Part shown: in pieces, positions 1 through 12,185 of the stretch
How positions within the stretch are numbered: position 1 is the stretch's first letter
How the letters are laid out: each line of letters begins with the position of its first letter
Origin: Vandiemenella viatica
Lineage: Eukaryota; Arthropoda; Insecta; Orthoptera; Morabidae
Reading direction: 5' to 3'
DNA length: 64,000 nucleotides
NCBI GenBank assembly: GCA_031002005.1
Contig: JARYHS010009186.1
Span: forward strand, 102,891,992 to 102,955,991
The notes under the pieces: model-generated
Database searches by the model: none
What the model saw: only the letters and a program-made list of their open reading frames with translations
Told to the model about the DNA's origin: nothing
Translations under genes and position numbers: made by a program

Positions 1-472
1 CATTGCTTGGTCTCTTCTCCATTCTAGTTGGATGATGTATTCACTTTTCTTTATACTAAATTTCACCTCGTGTCCTCGTATAACATTTGTCATACATCAA
101 ACTGCCGCTTAACATCCTCTTCTCTACTCACACATCAAGTGATCTGAAAAAGTCACCATCTCCACATTTTATTCTCAAATGCTTTCTGGAAACTTATCTT
201 TTCCCTCATCAGTAAAAATTATAAAGAATAGGAATTTAGAGGGAATTTTATTGGTTTAAACAATTTATGTGCTCTATTCAGTTGCTTCTTTCTCTCTGTT
301 CTTGCTCAGATAGTGTATTTCCTTCATGCTGTCATGCCTTTGTTCTTTGGGCCTCCCTGCCTTCCCTTTCTAGGCACTATCATATGCTTTCTAAATATGC
401 AGGAAAACCAGGATTAGCTCCATTCCATTCTTTCCTGCAAATAAAAGGCCTGTTTTCAACCTTCCTGGACTT
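1..472. other. Intron sequence without recognised feature
   Basis: This AT-rich stretch has only short open frames and no protein, repeat or RNA signature that I recognise. Because muskelin exons lie downstream on the plus strand and the gene's 5' exons are not in the window, it is probably muskelin intron sequence. Confidence 0.4.
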
Positions 473-2703
473 TGTAAGGTATCCCTCGTTATATTTGCAA
501 TATTTGGTTAGAATCGGGCCGAGTTTTGGGTTAACTTTAGTATCCGGTACCACACGTAAAATCGAGTTGACAACACTTTCCATACACTAAAGTGAATAAA
601 TAATCCATAACCAAGGTAAATAACATATAAATGGCATTAAATAAACGATATTACAGCAGGAAGCAAGTAATAACGTATAAAAGTAAACTTGTAATATCAG
701 ATACTGACATTGTTTAACGAATTATTCTGAACCGATTTAAATGAAGGAAATGGCCATAAATAGTAAATATAGTCACTAAATAAACCTTTTATCACGGTTA
801 ATAAACTTTATGTTAAAGATAAACAGATAATTTTAATACAGTAATATCTAACCTTAAATTTTGGCACATAACAGACTTTGGTATTTCTGAAGTGATTTTC
901 GTCCAGTAAAGAGTATAAAAATCTAATAATATACAGGCCTAGAACTATTATAAACATAACTTCACATTTAAATACCGTTTAGTAAGTATTTTAAGGAAAT
1001 AGACTGGAGAGTAGACTAAAGTAGTATGAAGATATCACATTGTAATGAAACTGGACCATTTTAGAGTCCTAAAAGTAGTCATAATAATCCCTGAGACAGT
1101 GTAGTAGATTAATTAACAGATTTCTGATAGTTTTCAAGGGTTTAATAATCACAACAAGAAATTATGGAGGATTTTGGATACTCATTTTCTTAAACAGTTC
1201 ACATAAATAATTTGAGGTCTTTTAAGTAATTTCAGGATTTAAAAAGTAGACAAATATAAAGGAAATAAACTATCTTTCAGTTTTAATAGATTTCAAGTAG
1301 TTTCAAGCAGTAAAATACGAGATATCAGTGAATAAGCAGGCGCCGGTAAACCAACTAATTTGCTCAACTTTTCGGAATTAATTCTAACACTTATAAGTCA
1401 TTTCCAGAGCGATAAGAACATGTAAATACCAGTTAACACACGTAACTAATTTTCTAAACACATTTAAAGGCATTCCACTAACCTGTTGTATGATAATCCA
1501 ATCACAAAGTAAATTGCTATAGACACTGCACATATAAAATGCTTCTACACTGATTTTAAACACTGCCACACAATATAAAGTAGAGAATAAATTAAAACAG
1601 CCATGAAGAGAAGTAAATTCATCTAAATCAGATAGTTTCCAACACTCTAAGTATTTTTAAACATAAAAGGAACACGTAAAATAGAATACCCGACTTTGAC
1701 ATTTTATCATTTAAAAGCCTACTTAGATTCCGGGTTAAAAATTAGCTTGTTTTAATAATCCATTCTTTTAGCTCCCTACATATTTATTTCATGCCGTTTG
1801 AAGCAATAGAACAGATGTTATAGGTTTTCTAAATTCACTCGACACTAAATCCACGTGTAAATAACTAAATAATTTATTGTGTCTCAGATATAACAGCTAC
1901 AAAGATGAAATAAACTCTAAAATACACAGTTTAATTTAGGCTACACATCGATAATTTTTCCGGCTTGATAATCCATATAACTTCAGAGTTATACCATAAA
2001 ACAATAAATAATAGTTACCACTGATTGTTAAGATTACTGGTTTACCATAACTCAACGAATTTAAACAAAGTTTATATTTAGGGAGAGACTAAAATCAAGA
2101 ATAATATTTTAAGCCTACTTTCGGGTTAATAACTAAAGCCAATTAAAAAGAAAAAGATTTCAAGACTTTGACTAATACGGTAGGTAACTTCACACATCCA
2201 TATTTGGTAATTTTTCGAAGAAAAGCTGCACCACGTGACCCGAGCTTATATAAGTCAGCTAGGAGATGTGGAAAGGGCACTTGGCTGGAACATCTCGTAG
2301 TGAAATCATGTAACTTCTCGTGTGGTGAATTAAATGGTAGCGGTTCGGGCAGAGTGGTGAATGCCGGGAAGTGGTGACGTCATGGTAGGTCAGGCTGGAA
2401 ACGAGCCTATGGACAGGACGCGTTAGTGGCGGCCATTGTCTAAAAACGGAAACCTTTGTCATTTCGGACTATCAATTTCCAAACATGTGCATTTCGAATT
2501 TGTTTTAATTTCACCTGGGGAATGTGGTTTTGCTCTTGATTCTCAACTTGTGATTTTTGGTGAAGATGAATGTCCGATTGCCTTGCTAACAGTAAAATGA
2601 CTTTATTAACGTGAATATTTTGGAAAATATAATTCTGTGATTTTGACTGGTGACTTTCATTTATACTTTAGTACCCTTCTTGTGGTGGGTTTAAAACTAC
2701 AAG
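473..2703 (+). mobile_element. Degraded LTR-like repeat, copy 1
   Basis: The repeat starts with TGTAAGG and ends near ACTACA, two bases before a TGGCGACTGTGG stretch that looks like a primer-binding site for the 3' end of a tRNA (TGGCGACC-type sites are known from arginine-tRNA-primed Gypsy elements). A TATA-like CTTATATAAG sits near 2246. Two other loci, 26811-28975 and 47730-50109, show the same TGTAAG start, the same AT-rich body, a TTGTGATTTTTGG motif and the same GGCGAC element at the end. No coding region is present, so this is a solo-type LTR with a short leader reaching to about 2845. The family name is unknown, and the three copies are strongly diverged. Confidence 0.45.
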
Positions 2704-2845
2704 TGGCGACTGTGGTCAATGTTAACAGTTAGCATAAACATTTTAACACGGTTACAGAACTTTCTTTTGGACTTAGAATATTTTTGGACGACATCTGGTT
2801 CAGGTGAATTAGTCGATACCTCAACCCCAGTATACGACTACGCCC

Positions 2846-3058
2846 TGACAACTTGAGCCATTTTTTTAGACTTTTTTTTGTGTTGCCATTTATTCTTTTC
2901 CCCTGGATCATTAAAAAAAAAAAGAAAATCCATGTTATGTCTATGCCTGTTATTTTTCTTGATTATTGTTCTTCTCTTCCCCTAGAATTATCTCGTCTAT
3001 TGTCCAGTTTGCAATAAGTAAAGTTTCAAAGTATTTTTTCCACATTGATTTTAGCTTC

Positions 3059-3089
<31 letters not shown>

Positions 3090-3414
3090 TACTCATTTTT
3101 ATCCATTATGCCTGGTTTCTCCCTCACACGTTTCCTGATTTTAATGATTCCATTTCAAACTTTACTGTGTCGTTTGATGCCTTCTTCCATAATCTTTGCC
3201 CATTTGTTGTTTCACTTCTTCCTTTGCTCTCTGATTACCGTTTTGGGTTCTTTCTTTTTAGTCCTCCACCAACCCACTATGTAAGAGCATTCCTATCTTC
3301 TTCTTCCTTTACTCTTCTATACCACAATTGTATCTCTTTCTGTCTTTTTGTACAGCTATTGATCACAGAAAACTATTTTCTTTAATATGCCCACAAATTT
3401 AATGCAAATAATTT
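2846..3414. other. Pyrimidine-rich spacer, no gene seen
   Basis: A long T run occurs at about 3058-3083, inside a CT-rich stretch on the plus strand. The open frames here are products of the low-complexity sequence (runs of Phe, Ser and Leu) and are not credible genes. Confidence 0.5.
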
Positions 3415-3842
3415 ACAACCAATGCATTCTTCCTGTGCTGACTTATGGCTGTGAGACCTCGACACTAAATGAATTTCTGAAAGGAAGCTTATCTATGGAA
3501 GGGTCAATTTGGGCTTAACTAGAAAGGAAGAAAGCAACCAACATTAGATCAGTCACAAGATTCACAGACGTCTTAAAGAAGACAGCCTCTTTGTTGTGTC
3601 AATGGGCAGGTCATGTTCCTCAGGTGAAAGACAAAAGGAGTGTTCGAGTGGCACCCAAGAGATCATCAGAGACCTAGAGGAAGACCACTAGACCGATGGG
3701 ACAAGGACATATGCAAAGTTGTTGGGTTAACTGGAAGATGATTGCACAAGATCATTCTATCTGGAGAAGACTACTCAAACTCTGCCTGAACTCGTAACTC
3801 TAAGAGGCCACAACAATTAATGATTGAATTGGCTGATGATGA
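3415..3842 (+). pseudogene. RTE-type non-LTR retrotransposon 3' fragment
   Basis: Translation in several frames gives ILPVLTYGCETSTLN, then LLCQWAGHV, then a degraded RPRGRPLDRWDKD-like stretch, then NWKMIAQDHSIWRRL. These correspond in order to the C-terminal end of the longer element at 12186-14940 (VLPVLTYACQTWTLN, KWQWAGHVARK, GRPPDRWDKDI, NWKRVAQDRSSWKEL). Frameshifts and stops separate the blocks. The copy ends in a TGATGATGAT simple repeat, as RTE-type elements often do. It is a 5'-truncated, dead copy of the same broad family. Confidence 0.68.
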
Positions 3843-6800
3843 TCCCTCACAGAAAATGTTTCTGCAGTTATAACCGGTGATATTTTACCATTCCTCTTTC
3901 ACTTCCACTTTATTAGGATTCCTTGTGGGTATCTTATTCCTTAAATTTGTTTGGAACTTCGTATGTTCCTCTTCTGTTGCCATATCTTTATTTCTCTAGA
4001 TGCATTACTCTGTTTCCTTTTGTCATAGGATTAATAACCAGTTAATGATGGTCACTTAAGGTTGTAAGGAGATTAACTGCTTGCGGGGTTAGGTTAAACA
4101 GTTAATCACCTCAACTATAACCGAGTTTGTCATGTTCCTTTGGATATTAGATTGTTCTTAATTTTACAGTCGCCACCACTTTGATCCCTTCAAAATGGAA
4201 AAAGAAGGTTCATCAAGTAAATAAAATCACTGCTACTAAATTAAAGTTCAAAGCTTCACTGTATTCTCAAGAAAAAATTTTACAAGTCGGTATAATGTAT
4301 AGGCAATCAGAAATTCTACACCAAAATAATTGACTGCAAATTATGATAAGTAATCAGACCAGACCAAACCCCGTTGCTAAATGAAAGTCACATAGAAAAG
4401 ATTTGAAACAGTTCTGACACACTACAAAATCTTAAGATGGTTGCCTCCGACCACTCATCACATGCTTCTCTTCCCGTCTTCCAGCGCCAAGCACTCCGCA
4501 AACCGACAACCTTACCGCTCCGGTGGTTTCCAGCGAAAGAGAGCAGATAGTCCCATTGCTTGTATAAATAGGCTAGCCAAAATCCTTCCGCTGCAGTGTG
4601 AAAACTATGTATCCTTGCGCCTCTATTTCTTCATATTTTTTTCATTTTAGACTGCTTCTATTGATCTGAAATTTTAATAGTAACAATTTATTAATAAATG
4701 TTAATTTTGATCCTTATTAAAATTTTCGTAGCTTTAAGAGTTTAGCTGTAAAAAATTATTTTCTGTTTGACTCATAAAAACTGCTTCTAATTTCCACAAT
4801 TTTGCAGCCACAAGGCTAAAAAAAAAACTTTTATTTTACTTCTAATTTAATGTTCTTTCATTTTGGTACCAAGAAAGCCATGTTTGCTATTTTCTAACAG
4901 GTTGAAGCCAAGTATGGTGCAATCACGAACTTCGACCCCGCTAACAACTTTCTGACATCTTTAAAACCTACTTTAAATGGTTCTACATGTACTAAAATGA
5001 CTGTTGAGTGATTTTGAAGCTGCTAACTGTTTTCTTCAATTTACTATGAAGTTCTAAAGTAAACTCTACCTCAAGCTGATGCAACAAGAAAATCTGGCTT
5101 GTTCAGACATGTTCCTCAAAACTGTAAAAATGGTCCATCCTAATCGAAATACTATATATATCTTAGCGAGACTTACTGGAAACTGTTTCTAACAAATTAT
5201 TGTTTGTTTTGAATGTAGTATAGTCAAATGAATCTACTTGTATTACTAAATTGATTAGTTTTACCTTCTCCCATGTGTTTAAAGTTTTTATATAATGCTC
5301 AAAAATCAACCTTTATACTTTATTGAGCTTTTCCAAACTTTTGTATGTTGTGTAAGCAAAAATTACATTTCTTTCATGCTATAAGTTGGCTTCCTATAAT
5401 TTTCAAAATACGACTACTCGCATTTGAAGTATGTAATTACGTCTTAGAGCTTTCATACTGGCTTTTAGCTTTTAATGTATTCAAACTTTCTAGTAGGATT
5501 CTTCAGCTACATAATTTCTATCGTCTTTTAGCAATTATTATCCTAAATGTCTCTAAAAATGAAGGAAATGTTTGCTTTTACGAAAATATTCTGAAACCAA
5601 ATATTAAATATGCTGATCTTATTTTCAGTCTTTCTATATCTGTTTAGTTAGATTTATAACTTGAATTAACTGTTTAACTTGATTTATTGCCTGAATTGAC
5701 TATGTAAATGACTCTAAAGCTGATGCACTATATTGTTCAATTGAGAGCGCTATTCTGTGAATAAAGTTCGTTACGCAGTTTGCGAAATTCTAGGTTAGCT
5801 TACAAGGCATCTGCCGTTACTGTTATCATATCAACAATACTCCTCTTCGGATCACTTTTAAATAGCATATAGTCCAGTACATACTACTTTCAGTCACTGC
5901 TGTACCAGCTTGTGACTTTCTCATGCCAAGAATTTTCTAATTTCCGATCAACCCATTTCTCTTAGAGAAATCCAGCATTATTTTCCTTTCCATATTTCTA
6001 CTACTCCATTCTTCTGTTTGCAATACATTCTCATACCCTACTGCATACTACAATGGGCACATTAACACTGTCATTGGTGTGCTTAGTGGCAAATTGTTGT
6101 GTTTTTGGACAAGTCCTACTTCTAGTTGTCCTACAGTGATGGCTGTGTGCATGTTAAACACTACTGTGGTGAATGCAATGGGGTAGACTGCATTGTTGAG
6201 TGACATAGTGGACAAATTCCAAGTTTGATGGTTTGGTGCGCAATGTGCTACAATAGGGGTTTCCATAGTTTTTCTTACCTCACCTCCCCACCTGCTGCCC
6301 ACAATATTATTATTAAAAAGGCAAATGCCAGTACTAATAATGACGTCTCAGAGAAAACTCAATCAGTATGTGATGTTAGAATAAAGGTTTTTAACCATAA
6401 GAGGCAATGAAGAGACATAGCTAGTATTGTCCACATGGGTGGCAAAGCTACATCACACCCACATCTTCTCTCCCTCCCCCCCCCCTCCCCTCTCCCAACA
6501 CCTATATATTGAAGGAAATCTGAACTGCAGCTGCTACATCAGGGACCTATTAGAGCCCAAGTCACTGCCCCTCTTGTAGGCAGCTACACATATTTTAGCA
6601 CGAAAATGCCAGGCCACATGTGGCAAGGAATGTGCATGCCTTCTTCAACAAATAATGGATACTACTGCCTGCCTGGCCACTGGGTTTGCCACCGATTGAA
6701 CATGTCTAGATATGGTTTTTCTCCTGCTGCATTAACTGTTAGTGCTTTATTAAAGCACCTATATACAACATGGTACTGTGTTTCTCCAGGAGCATATCCA

Positions 6801-7055
6801 GGCTCTCTTTGTTTCCTTGCCACGATGTCAATAGGCTCTGAGTGCAACCTGTGGCGGCTTCACACGGTACTGAATTCTCACAGTCAGAGTGCATGTACAG
6901 TCCCATAATGATTCTAATAACTAATGTATTGTTATGTTCCTGATCTGTGGAATAACTTTCATTGCAATCTCAAGACCCCTTCTTGGTGTTACAAATAGTA
7001 GTATATATTGTTTTTGTAACAAAACAGTGTGCTTAATAGCCTCCCATGTAATATA
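3843..7055. other. Unassigned intron or old repeat sequence
   Basis: No convincing gene is visible. A promoter-like GTATAAATAGG lies at about 4563. An AATAAA signal near 5759 sits ahead of a TTACA terminus at about 5802, which would fit an old LTR, but I could not define a matching 5' end or target duplication. A minus-strand GGTGGCGACTG near 4170 resembles the primer-binding motif of the LTR-like repeats elsewhere in this window. 6470-6490 is a C run. Confidence 0.35.
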
Positions 7056-7320
7056 CTTGTTAACCTGGAACTGCTACCTGGCTTCCTATTTGTGCGCCAG
7101 TCAACTATCCATAGGAATGAATGGCCACAGAAAAACAACGTTAACTCAGAATCCGGTAACTGCGCTTGTCACTTCCCATTACAATAATTTTAATTTGTGC
7201 TTCACCATACATGCTTGTAAAATCCTTCCAGACAAAAACAGCCTCTGAATTGAGTAGGTGTGAACAAGACTACCAATACATGCCTGAACCATACAACCAT
7301 CTGGTCTCAATGCAAAACTC
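7056..7320 (+). pseudogene. Penelope-like GIY-YIG endonuclease fragment (PLE-G)
   Basis: The frame reads VIYLLTWNCYLASYLCAS, then MNGHRKTTLTQNP, then NNFNLCFTIHACKILPDKNSL, followed after stops by a YQYMPEP...NHLVS-like end. The order and spacing match the GIY-YIG endonuclease end of the PLE copies at 51204-51520 and 54350-54650. The second catalytic motif is altered (YLC instead of YIG) and the reading frame breaks before the final GLNLR-type terminus. No reverse transcriptase was found upstream, so this is an old 5'-truncated copy. Confidence 0.6.
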
Positions 7321-9146
7321 AGTGTGTGCTTAACTTTTCTTTCTTCCTCTCCACCCCTATCATCTACCCCCACTGACCAATTTGAACCACATCTAAACTT
7401 TTATTTATGTATTAAATATTTACTACTGACAGTCTGCTTGAAAGTGTATTATAGTATAAGTGTTTTGTTTACTGTTCAAAGTCTTCCTTGGCTCAAGGTA
7501 AAGTGTTCCTCAAAGCCGGAAAATAGATAGCAAAGGTGTAATATGCGCACATAACTCACTTAGCATGACAGAGCTGATTCTGATGTCATTAGTCAGTATT
7601 CGACATGAATGCCACCTTCTTCATGCAAAATCCACTATGCACCATGGACTATTAGTAGTCACGCTGATGCAAACTACATTTCAACCTAACCACAACCTTT
7701 TGTTAATACAGCTCCTTGGAAATAAGCATAAATGATTTGGGTAAGGAGTGAACTTTAAATGTTTCAACAAACCAGAGAACTACATAAAAGAAAGAAAAAA
7801 TCAGTAACTTATAGTTCAATTAAATACAATTTCTACTTTAACATTTAAATTTCTATGTTTTCCATATTTTCATTTCCACAATCTGTCAACAGAATTGTAT
7901 GTCTAGGTGCAACCCTACATTGTTTTTGAGTTTTTGTCTTAAAGATAATTGAACATTTATTCAATAAACACAAACAAGATACAAAGTAATTGATTTACAT
8001 AAATAATATCCAGGTATAAAAATGAAAACAAATTCATAGGAAGTGGCACTCTACAAATCATCATAAATGTACATCAATTTATAATTTGGAAAGTACAACA
8101 AAAACATAGACATGAGAGTTTACATTGTTTTTGGAAAATGGTGAAATCTTTAACACATTTAAATAGTTCTTCTACCCTTCCTCACTGGCTGAAATGAACA
8201 TTTACAAAGTTTTAGCATGAGTCCTGTCTTGATTTCAACAGATTGCTCTCTGGAGTTGTTTCAGCACATGACGGGTGAAATCAGTAGAGGTGGGGCACCA
8301 GTTTCTCCATAGCTTGTAGCACTGGGTAACTTAAATCATTGTTACCTTAAGACAGTGATGATTTACAATGCTAGTTGATGACACTTTTGTACATTGCCAC
8401 AAAACACTAGTGCAGATAGGTCAAATCTGCAAACTTGAAAAACTGCTTGCGGTGAATCAAATTTGCAAACTGCCACTCATGAGCAATCTTAAAAAAGAAC
8501 ATGTCTTCACTATATCAGCTGAGATCTTCCCTTTCTAAGACCGTGAGACGAAGTACCTCACCCCCTTCTCCTTCCTTTTTCTCAGTACATGTAATAGGAA
8601 CTTTAAACTTTGGATACTTTCTCTATTGACCTAAATTACATTCATCCACATTTCAGAACTAATTGAGTAACATGCTGGAAACTTTTAATGCAAACAGTGT
8701 TATTTATCGCTGAGGCAAATGTTAAAATGTTCAAATTTCTGAAAGACTTTTCATCTATTCTATTCATTTCGATGGGCTTCGTCCAGAGCCCACCATCACA
8801 CAGCCCACAAAATGTTCTTGGGGCTAGAGTCATGAGACAACCTACTAGTTTAACATCCTGCTCTTTATTCCAGTTAAAGGGTGTTGTGATCACTAATCAA
8901 TGCATGCCTCATTGTGATATATTACTTTTATCATAAGAATTATCACTGCTTGATGAAATGCAATCTCACCAAATTAATGTCACTGTTCCATATCGAATGT
9001 AGTGTATTTGCAGAACACTGCAAAAATAGTGATTGAAACAAATCGGCATGAATAAGTTACTTAGCTATTTGATGAACCAAAGAAGTATCAATATCCAGAG
9101 TTGTTTACCAATACAGGTAATAAGCTATGCTCTGATTCTGTTCCAG
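7321..9146. other. Muskelin intron, nothing recognised
   Basis: This sequence lies immediately upstream of the first muskelin exon in the window. It holds a polypyrimidine/AG acceptor at its 3' end (TCTGATTCTGTTCCAG, ending at 9146), but no further coding exon, RNA gene or repeat that I recognise. Confidence 0.5.
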
Positions 9147-9333
9147 CATTATAGATGAGAGACCTGGCTTAGTGGGGTTAATAGGACCAGTTGAACCCAT
9201 ATTCTCTGGTCTATTCTCTTACCATGTTCCTACTAATACCTGGAAGAAGCTTTGTGATGATGGTTGCTGGTCAGAAGCGACAGGAGCTCCCATCATTCGT
9301 TCCAGAGTGGGACACTCTATGCTGTTCCATCCT
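9147..9333 (+). CDS. MKLN1: Muskelin, kelch-domain exon
   Basis: This is an internal exon of muskelin, the kelch-repeat substrate-interacting subunit of the CTLH/GID ubiquitin ligase complex, which is cytoplasmic and nuclear. After one phase base it encodes 62 residues, including EPIFSGLFSYHVPTNTWKKL and IIRSRVGHSMLFHP. Animal muskelin has the same blocks (a FSGLFAF-type strand, a W two residues after TNT, and SRIGHCMLFH before the next blade). The acceptor is TTCCAG and the donor GTAAGTGG. The exon ends in phase 0, as exon 2 requires. The frame is fully open. The preceding exon (ending in a TFGGR-type blade) was not found upstream in the window. Confidence 0.93.
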
Positions 9334-9860
9334 GTAAGTGGTTGCTTTTAATTAAGCGGAGAAACTGTTGCAGATGTTAAACAGTTCCATCAAATAAAAA
9401 CTTGTGTATGTAAGAGCGCTAGGATCATTCCATTCTTCCTTGTCAAATTGTGTTGTTTTCTTGTCAAAAGTGTTTTTTTTTTTTTTTTTTTTTTTATATA
9501 TATCATTTATTTTTCTTTGGAAGTTTCTATTTATTTCAGCATTGACAAACTGTGTTTGTTATCTTTGACCATATTTAATGTTTTTCACATTTGTTTCATA
9601 TTAGGAGAGCAGGAAGGTAATAGGCAGAAACATTTTACACAGAATTATTTCAAGTAATATTAGTATAACAGTAATAATGAACTGGCGGATGGGAACAACA
9701 AGAAGCGATCATGTGTAATGCAATATTTTGGTGTTAAACCATTTTCCTGCAAGTTGAAGAGGCACTTAATGAGGTCAGAAGTGATAACACGTATGCCTGT
9801 TTAGTCAACAGGCTGATACCCACGACTTCTTTAGTGATGGTAAAGAATTTTGATTGACAG

Positions 9861-11218
9861 CTACCGACATGTAACCACCATGGTGCACGATGGGATACTC
9901 GAGGCTAATACCACACACAATCATCGGTGACATACGCAGGATATTTATGGCTGAAAAGTGAAATATAGGGACACACATGTCTATTTTTTAACAGGTCTAC
10001 CACTTTCAACCACCATATCTACCACACCTCCACAGCTACCGACATGCATTCACTGTAGTGCATGATAGAATACTCCATGCTACTACATACGCAAACGCCC
10101 GTGGTCTGCGCTTGGTAGTTCTGGCTGCCATGTGAAATATAGGGATACGCACGTCTTTGGTAGAAATAGGAAAATGCTTTCAACCACTATATTTCCCTCA
10201 TCCCGAAAGCTATCAATATCTAACCACCGTAGTGCACGGTAGGAGATTAGAGGCCACACACAATCACCAGTGGTCTGCGCTAAGTGACATATACGAACAC
10301 ACATGTCTTTGATCAAAATACGAAAATATCCTTGATTGGCCACTTTCAACCACTATACCATATCTCTCACACCCCCACAGCTACCAAAATTTGGCCAACC
10401 TTGTGCACAGTCAGTAACTCTATGCTACTACCACACACAAACACCAGTGATCTGCGCTAGATACTTTTGGCTGAAAAGTGATACATAGGGACACATACGT
10501 CTTTGGTCGAAATATAAAAGCCCAAAGCTGACATCTTTCAACCACTATATCTCCCACTTCCCCATTACTTCCAACATCTAACCACCATAGTGCATGATGG
10601 GAGACTTGATGCTACTACCACACAAAAACACTAGTGATATGCGCTATGTAGTTGTGGTAGCAAAGTGAAATATACAGACACACGTGTCTTTGGTCGAAAT
10701 ACGAAAATGTCCTTGATCTAGAACTTTCAACCACCATATCTCCCACACCCCCACAGCTACCAAAATTTGGCCAATGTTGTGCATGATCGGTGAACGTATG
10801 CTACTGTCACACATAAACACCAGTGATCTGCACTGGATACTTTTGGCTAAAAAGTTATATATAGGTACACACACGTCTTTGGTCAAAATGTGAAAGTGCC
10901 CCAAATTGACCACTTTCTACCACCATATCTTCAACTCCCCCATAGCTATCAACATGTCACCACAAAGTGCACAATGGGAGACTTGATGCTAATACGATAC
11001 ACAAACACGCTGTGTAGTTGTGGTAGGAAAGAGAAGAATAGGGACACACAAATCAATGGTCAAAATATTAAAAAGTCCTACATCGATCAACTTTAGCCGC
11101 CACATCTCCCACACCCACACAGCTAATGGAATTCGGCCAACATTGTGCACGATAGGAAACTCCCTGCTACTACCACATACAAACACCAGGCGGCTGAAAT
11201 GTGAACTGTAGGGAAACG
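9861..11218. repeat. Satellite array, about 175-189-bp monomers
   Basis: Eight diverged monomers start at about 9861, 10036, 10210, 10381, 10568, 10757, 10946 and 11123, each near a CTACC or CTATC motif. All contain TTTCAACCACCATATCT-like, GTGCAC-ATGGGAGAC-like and GGGACACACACGTCTTTGG-like blocks. The first three spacings are 171-175 bp and the next three 187-189 bp. Monomers at 10381 and 10757 share ACCAAAATTTGGCCAA, while those at 10568 and 10946 share GGGAGACTTGATGCTA and GTAGTTGTGGTAG. This is a two-monomer (A-B) higher-order pattern. Short open frames inside the array are by-products. The right edge abuts a Penelope-like tail. Confidence 0.85.
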
Positions 11219-11225
11219 CATATAT

Positions 11226-11395
11226 ATGCGTGCAGCCATCTCACTTCTACTGAGGAAGAGCCATGCTCGAAAATTTTATTCTTTGTGTGTTCGTGTTTTT
11301 TTCGTGTACCAACGCCGCTGGAATCCCCTTCTTTGGTAAGCGGTGGTTTTTATCCTATCCAATGTTCAATATATATATATATGTCTTTTGTTCTT
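11226..11395 (+). mobile_element. Penelope-like element 3' tail (PLE-F)
   Basis: This tail fragment reads GTGCAGCCATCTCACTTCTA, then the hammerhead-like core at 11250-11272, then a GTGTGTTCGTGTTTTTTTCG stretch, then GGTAAGCGGTGG (from 11335), and ends in CCTATCC plus a TA microsatellite. The minus-strand tail of PLE-C at 50675-50840 has nearly the same sequence, so both belong to one subfamily. No coding part of this copy is present; it directly follows the satellite array. Confidence 0.72.
11250..11272 (+). ncRNA. Hammerhead-like ribozyme core in PLE tail
   Basis: The core reads CTGAGGA, one extra A, a perfect 4-bp stem (GAGC, loop CAT, GCTC), then GAAA. This matches the hammerhead layout of CUGANGA, stem II, GAAA. 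Penelope-like elements are known to encode hammerhead ribozymes in their terminal repeats. The extra A before stem II departs from the canonical core, and I could not confirm stems I and III or a UH cleavage site. Confidence 0.45.
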
Positions 11396-12185
11396 GCAAG
11401 ACTAAACTTCAACATCAAAATATTATATATTATGTTACACCCGTTCATTGTTCCCAGGTATCAAAAGTGTTTGGTTGAATTTCCCTATCCTTCCTCAGTT
11501 TCATATGAATGTAAAGGTGATAGGCTGTGCTTTGTAGTTCTGCAGAAATTATTTTTACATTAAAACGCTAAAACTTCTAAAAGATTGTATTTGTATGGAA
11601 ACAAATGGTCTCAAAAAAAATTTAATCAGTTGCAAGTTTATTTTAATTTTCCTTTTTTGTTGCAGATCATGGCAGAAAATAATTTAAAACCATTCTTTGT
11701 AACTTTTAAGTGTTTTGCTATGTACCTGTTTCAGTTACAGTTCAGTAAACATTTGCTGCAAATGAGCCAGTTCTTCTTTCATTCCACTGCAAACCACCAA
11801 CTTCATTCTTTATTGTGTATTATTCACGAAGAGTTCGCACATGTGACCTAGTATTGATATAATCTTGAAATGTAATAAGTTGTTGATAATGAGAAATTCA
11901 GATTTATCTGAGACTGGCACATATTCAAAGTATTGAAGCACCAAGTTGCATTGGATTAATCATTATTTGGAGCACAGGATAGTGGGTGAAATATTTGTTT
12001 TAAGAAAATCACAGATATTACAACACAAAAACTGACATTTGATTTTATTTAATAAATTAAATAAACAGTGAAATAATATCCATTCGGTTCTCCGGGAGGG
12101 GGCTACATTAATGTCAGCAGTCAAAGTTCCTAAAGAGCAAACCAGATCATCAATAGAAAAAACAGCAAATAATTCATATATGCAC
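11396..12185. other. Intron sequence, no recognised feature
   Basis: AT-rich sequence with no recognisable coding region. Its last part (from about 12090) may be the 5' part of the RTE-type element that follows. Confidence 0.4.

Noticed and set aside
2966..3385. 139-residue Phe/Ser-rich ORF
   Set aside because: It arises from a T-rich tract and has no recognisable domain.
4441..4650. Promoter and short ORF suggesting a host gene or LTR
   Set aside because: A TATA-like motif is present, but no partner LTR, target duplication or conserved protein was found; kept only as a note on the unassigned region.
10083..11211. Several 60-90-residue ORFs in the satellite
   Set aside because: They recur with the satellite period and differ between monomers, as expected for repeat by-products.
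9861..11218. CRISPR-like array of repeats and spacers
   Set aside because: Repeats are 171-189 bp, contiguous and diverged with no unique spacers; this is a satellite in a eukaryotic genome.
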